A stretch of DNA of 64,000 bases from Antrihabitans auranticaus (lineage in GTDB: Bacteria; Actinomycetota; Actinomycetes; Mycobacteriales; Mycobacteriaceae), in assembly GCF_016481275.1 (NCBI RefSeq), contig NZ_JAEMNW010000004.1, positions 372,001 through 436,000 on the forward strand. Direction: 5' to 3'. The notes beneath the pieces are model-generated. The model was given only the letters and a program-made list of their open reading frames with translations, was not told where the DNA came from and made no database searches. Made by a program: the position numbers and the translations under genes. Positions 62,563 through 64,000 of this stretch are shown in pieces; position 1 is the first letter of the stretch, and every line of letters begins with the position of its first letter.

Positions 62563-64000
62563 ATGGTCACCCGATTGCAGGGTTCCGATGACGGTGTGCG
62601 CATCCTGCCGCTCAGCCCCCAACAGCACGCGCTCTGGCTTGCGCAGACGATGACCCCCGATGTCCCGTTCGTCGTCGCGCAGTACGCGGATCTGCGCGGA
62701 TCGGTCGACACAGGGCTCATGGCCGACTGCATGCGGCGTGCGCTCCGGGAGTTGGACGTCGCAACCGATCCGCTGGTCGAAGTCGAGGGCCGGCCGCACC
62801 AGGTCCTCGGTCTCGGATTGTTCGACGTCGCTTCCCTCGACTTGCGGCAGGAGTCCGACCCGGCCGGAGCGGCGCGCGCAATCATGTCAGCGGATTACAC
62901 CAAACCGTTGTCCGTGCTGCGTGATCCGCTCGTTGCGTGCAGCATCTTCCGCTTGGCCGACGACAGGTACTGGTGGTACTCGCGCGCCCACCACATCGTC
63001 CTGGATGGCTACGCCGCGATGCAGGTCATGCGCCGCACCACTGATCTGTATCGGTGTTTCATGACCGGCGAGGAGCCTCAGGGCGCCGCTACGACCGGGT
63101 TGGCGGACGTAATCGAGGAGGAAACGCGTTATCGCACATCTCGTCGGTATCGAATCGATGGTGACTTCTGGCGCGCTCAGGCCGGTTGGCTGCAGCCTCA
63201 GCCGAGCCTGGCAGGTGCGGTGGGACGCCCGACCGCTCATTCTTGGGTTGCGAGCGCTGCACTGCCCGAACAAGTTTCGGGCGTCTTGCGTTCGCTCGAC
63301 GACCGCTTTGGCGCGGCAACGTTGATCGCCGGTTTTGCAGCATTTCTTTCACGCATGCTCGATGCGGACGATCTCGTACTCGGGTTACCTGTTGCTGCTC
63401 GCACGACAGCGAGGTTGCGACGTGGCGGCGGGTCGACGGCAAACGTCGTTCCGTTGGTGCTGGCGGGAGTGGGTTCGGTCGAGGCCGAGTCCGCTGTCCG
63501 AATTTGCCAGTCGGCGATTGTGAATGCTCTTCGACACCAACGGTTTCCGCGCTACGACATCGTCGAATCCGACAATCGTCTCGTCCATTTCGGTCCAGTC
63601 GTCAACGTGATGATGTTTCGCAACGAAATAGCGATCGCTGGAGTGCACGGGCACGTGCACGTACTCACTACTGGCCCGACAACGGACCTGTCGGTCAACA
63701 TTTATCCTGGCTACGACGATTCGGCGTGGCGCATCGATTTCGAGGCGAACGCGAACTTGTACAGCCACGAAACCCTTGTGAATCACCACCGTCGCTTTTT
63801 GTCGTTTCTCGGCCGTTTCGTCGGCGGCCTGGGTTCGCGCGCGATGGTCTCGGACTTGGACCTCTTCCGGGCCGGCGAACACGGTGAATTCATACCAGCA
63901 ACCGGAGCGTGTGGACTCGCCCCCGCGTCGCTACCCGACCTGCTTGCTACCGGTCTGGAGGGACACGAACACAGCACGGCCGTTTGCGACGACCGGGCTG
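62563..64000 (+). CDS. Non-ribosomal peptide synthetase, N-terminal condensation domain (partial)
   Basis: An NRPS reading frame open to the window edge (about 479 residues). It begins with a condensation domain: ILPLSPQQHALWLAQTM near 14-30 (core C1), YSRAHHIVLDGYAAMQ near 139-154 with the HHxxxDG catalytic motif, and LVLGLPVAARTTARLRRGGS (core C4). DLSVNIYPGYDDS and the end at LLATGLEGHEHSTAVCDDRA lead toward an adenylation domain. GGAG precedes the ATG at 62563. Starting with C and no preceding A-T module suggests an N-acylating starter or a partner protein. Confidence 0.92.
   Translation, partial: MVTRLQGSDDGVRILPLSPQQHALWLAQTMTPDVPFVVAQYADLRGSVDTGLMADCMRRALRELDVATDPLVEVEGRPHQVLGLGLFDVASLDLRQESDPAGAARAIMSADYTKPLSVLRDPLVACSIFRLADDRYWWYSRAHHIVLDGYAAMQVMRRTTDLYRCFMTGEEPQGAATTGLADVIEEETRYRTSRRYRIDGDFWRAQAGWLQPQPSLAGAVGRPTAHSWVASAALPEQVSGVLRSLDDRFGAATLIAGFAAFLSRMLDADDLVLGLPVAARTTARLRRGGGSTANVVPLVLAGVGSVEAESAVRICQSAIVNALRHQRFPRYDIVESDNRLVHFGPVVNVMMFRNEIAIAGVHGHVHVLTTGPTTDLSVNIYPGYDDSAWRIDFEANANLYSHETLVNHHRRFLSFLGRFVGGLGSRAMVSDLDLFRAGEHGEFIPATGACGLAPASLPDLLATGLEGHEHSTAVCDDRA

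Noticed and set aside
1-64000. CRISPR arrays, rRNA genes, phage structural genes, plasmid replication or conjugation genes
   Set aside because: I found none when reading both strands; the mobile DNA visible is limited to IS256 and IS3 remnants and candidate att repeats.

Overview
The window is high-GC actinobacterial DNA. FadE5-like acyl-CoA dehydrogenase, FprB-type ferredoxin reductase, two coenzyme-F420-type proteins (Ddn-like and PPOX-like), DUF5709, SigF-like promoters (GGWWT-N15/16-GGGYAY) and many CoA-ester enzymes point to the Mycobacteriales, most likely Rhodococcus, Nocardia, Gordonia or a relative. There is one tRNA (anticodon CAT), no rRNA and no CRISPR array.

Layout. 1-12.6 kb: an oxygenase operon (AurF-like diiron protein, Baeyer-Villiger monooxygenase with a DUF4873 tail, FprB) opposite a TetR gene, set in a stress block (two catalases, a DJ-1/PfpI protein, DUF5709) carrying several SigF-like promoters. 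12.7-24.3 kb: a mosaic accessory segment that starts at the tRNA and ends near a degenerate copy of part of that tRNA. It holds broken genes, a FAD monooxygenase/TetR pair with a 28-bp palindrome, a LysR/MatC transporter/PrpF carboxylate locus, a ParDE toxin-antitoxin pair and a duplicated 192-bp unit. 24.4-34 kb: a two-component system next to a lone PKS-type acyltransferase, an aquaporin and a multicopper oxidase, a second decayed aquaporin, an IS256 remnant, a VOC protein and a PPOX protein.

34.6-47.6 kb is the most striking region: a catabolic cluster of two divergent operons plus an IclR-regulated flank. One operon encodes a MaoC-type hydratase, a CitE-type lyase, an acyl-CoA dehydrogenase, an SCP2-like protein, an alpha/beta hydrolase and an enoyl-CoA hydratase. 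The other encodes an aldehyde dehydrogenase, a CaiB CoA-transferase, an enoyl-CoA hydratase, a DUF35 protein and an SCP-x-type thiolase. A second SCP2-like/hydrolase pair lies beyond the iclR gene. Four near-identical palindromes (TGCCG-N5/6-GGCA type) sit upstream of these units and of iclR, so IclR probably controls the set. I read it as activation of an acid or ester to a CoA thioester, beta-oxidation-like steps, and retro-aldol or lyase cleavage. The substrate is unknown.

47.6-64 kb: an M50-like membrane protein, an IS3 remnant, small secreted proteins, a truncated acyl-CoA dehydrogenase with an SDR lacking the catalytic Tyr, an SDR/hydrolase/TetR/molybdopterin oxidoreductase group, a GIY-YIG protein, several gene fragments (MaoC, cold-shock-like, TetR), and a BlaI/M56-peptidase pair followed by a BlaI-like operator and the start of an NRPS. 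Decayed cold-shock-like genes occur three times in the window.
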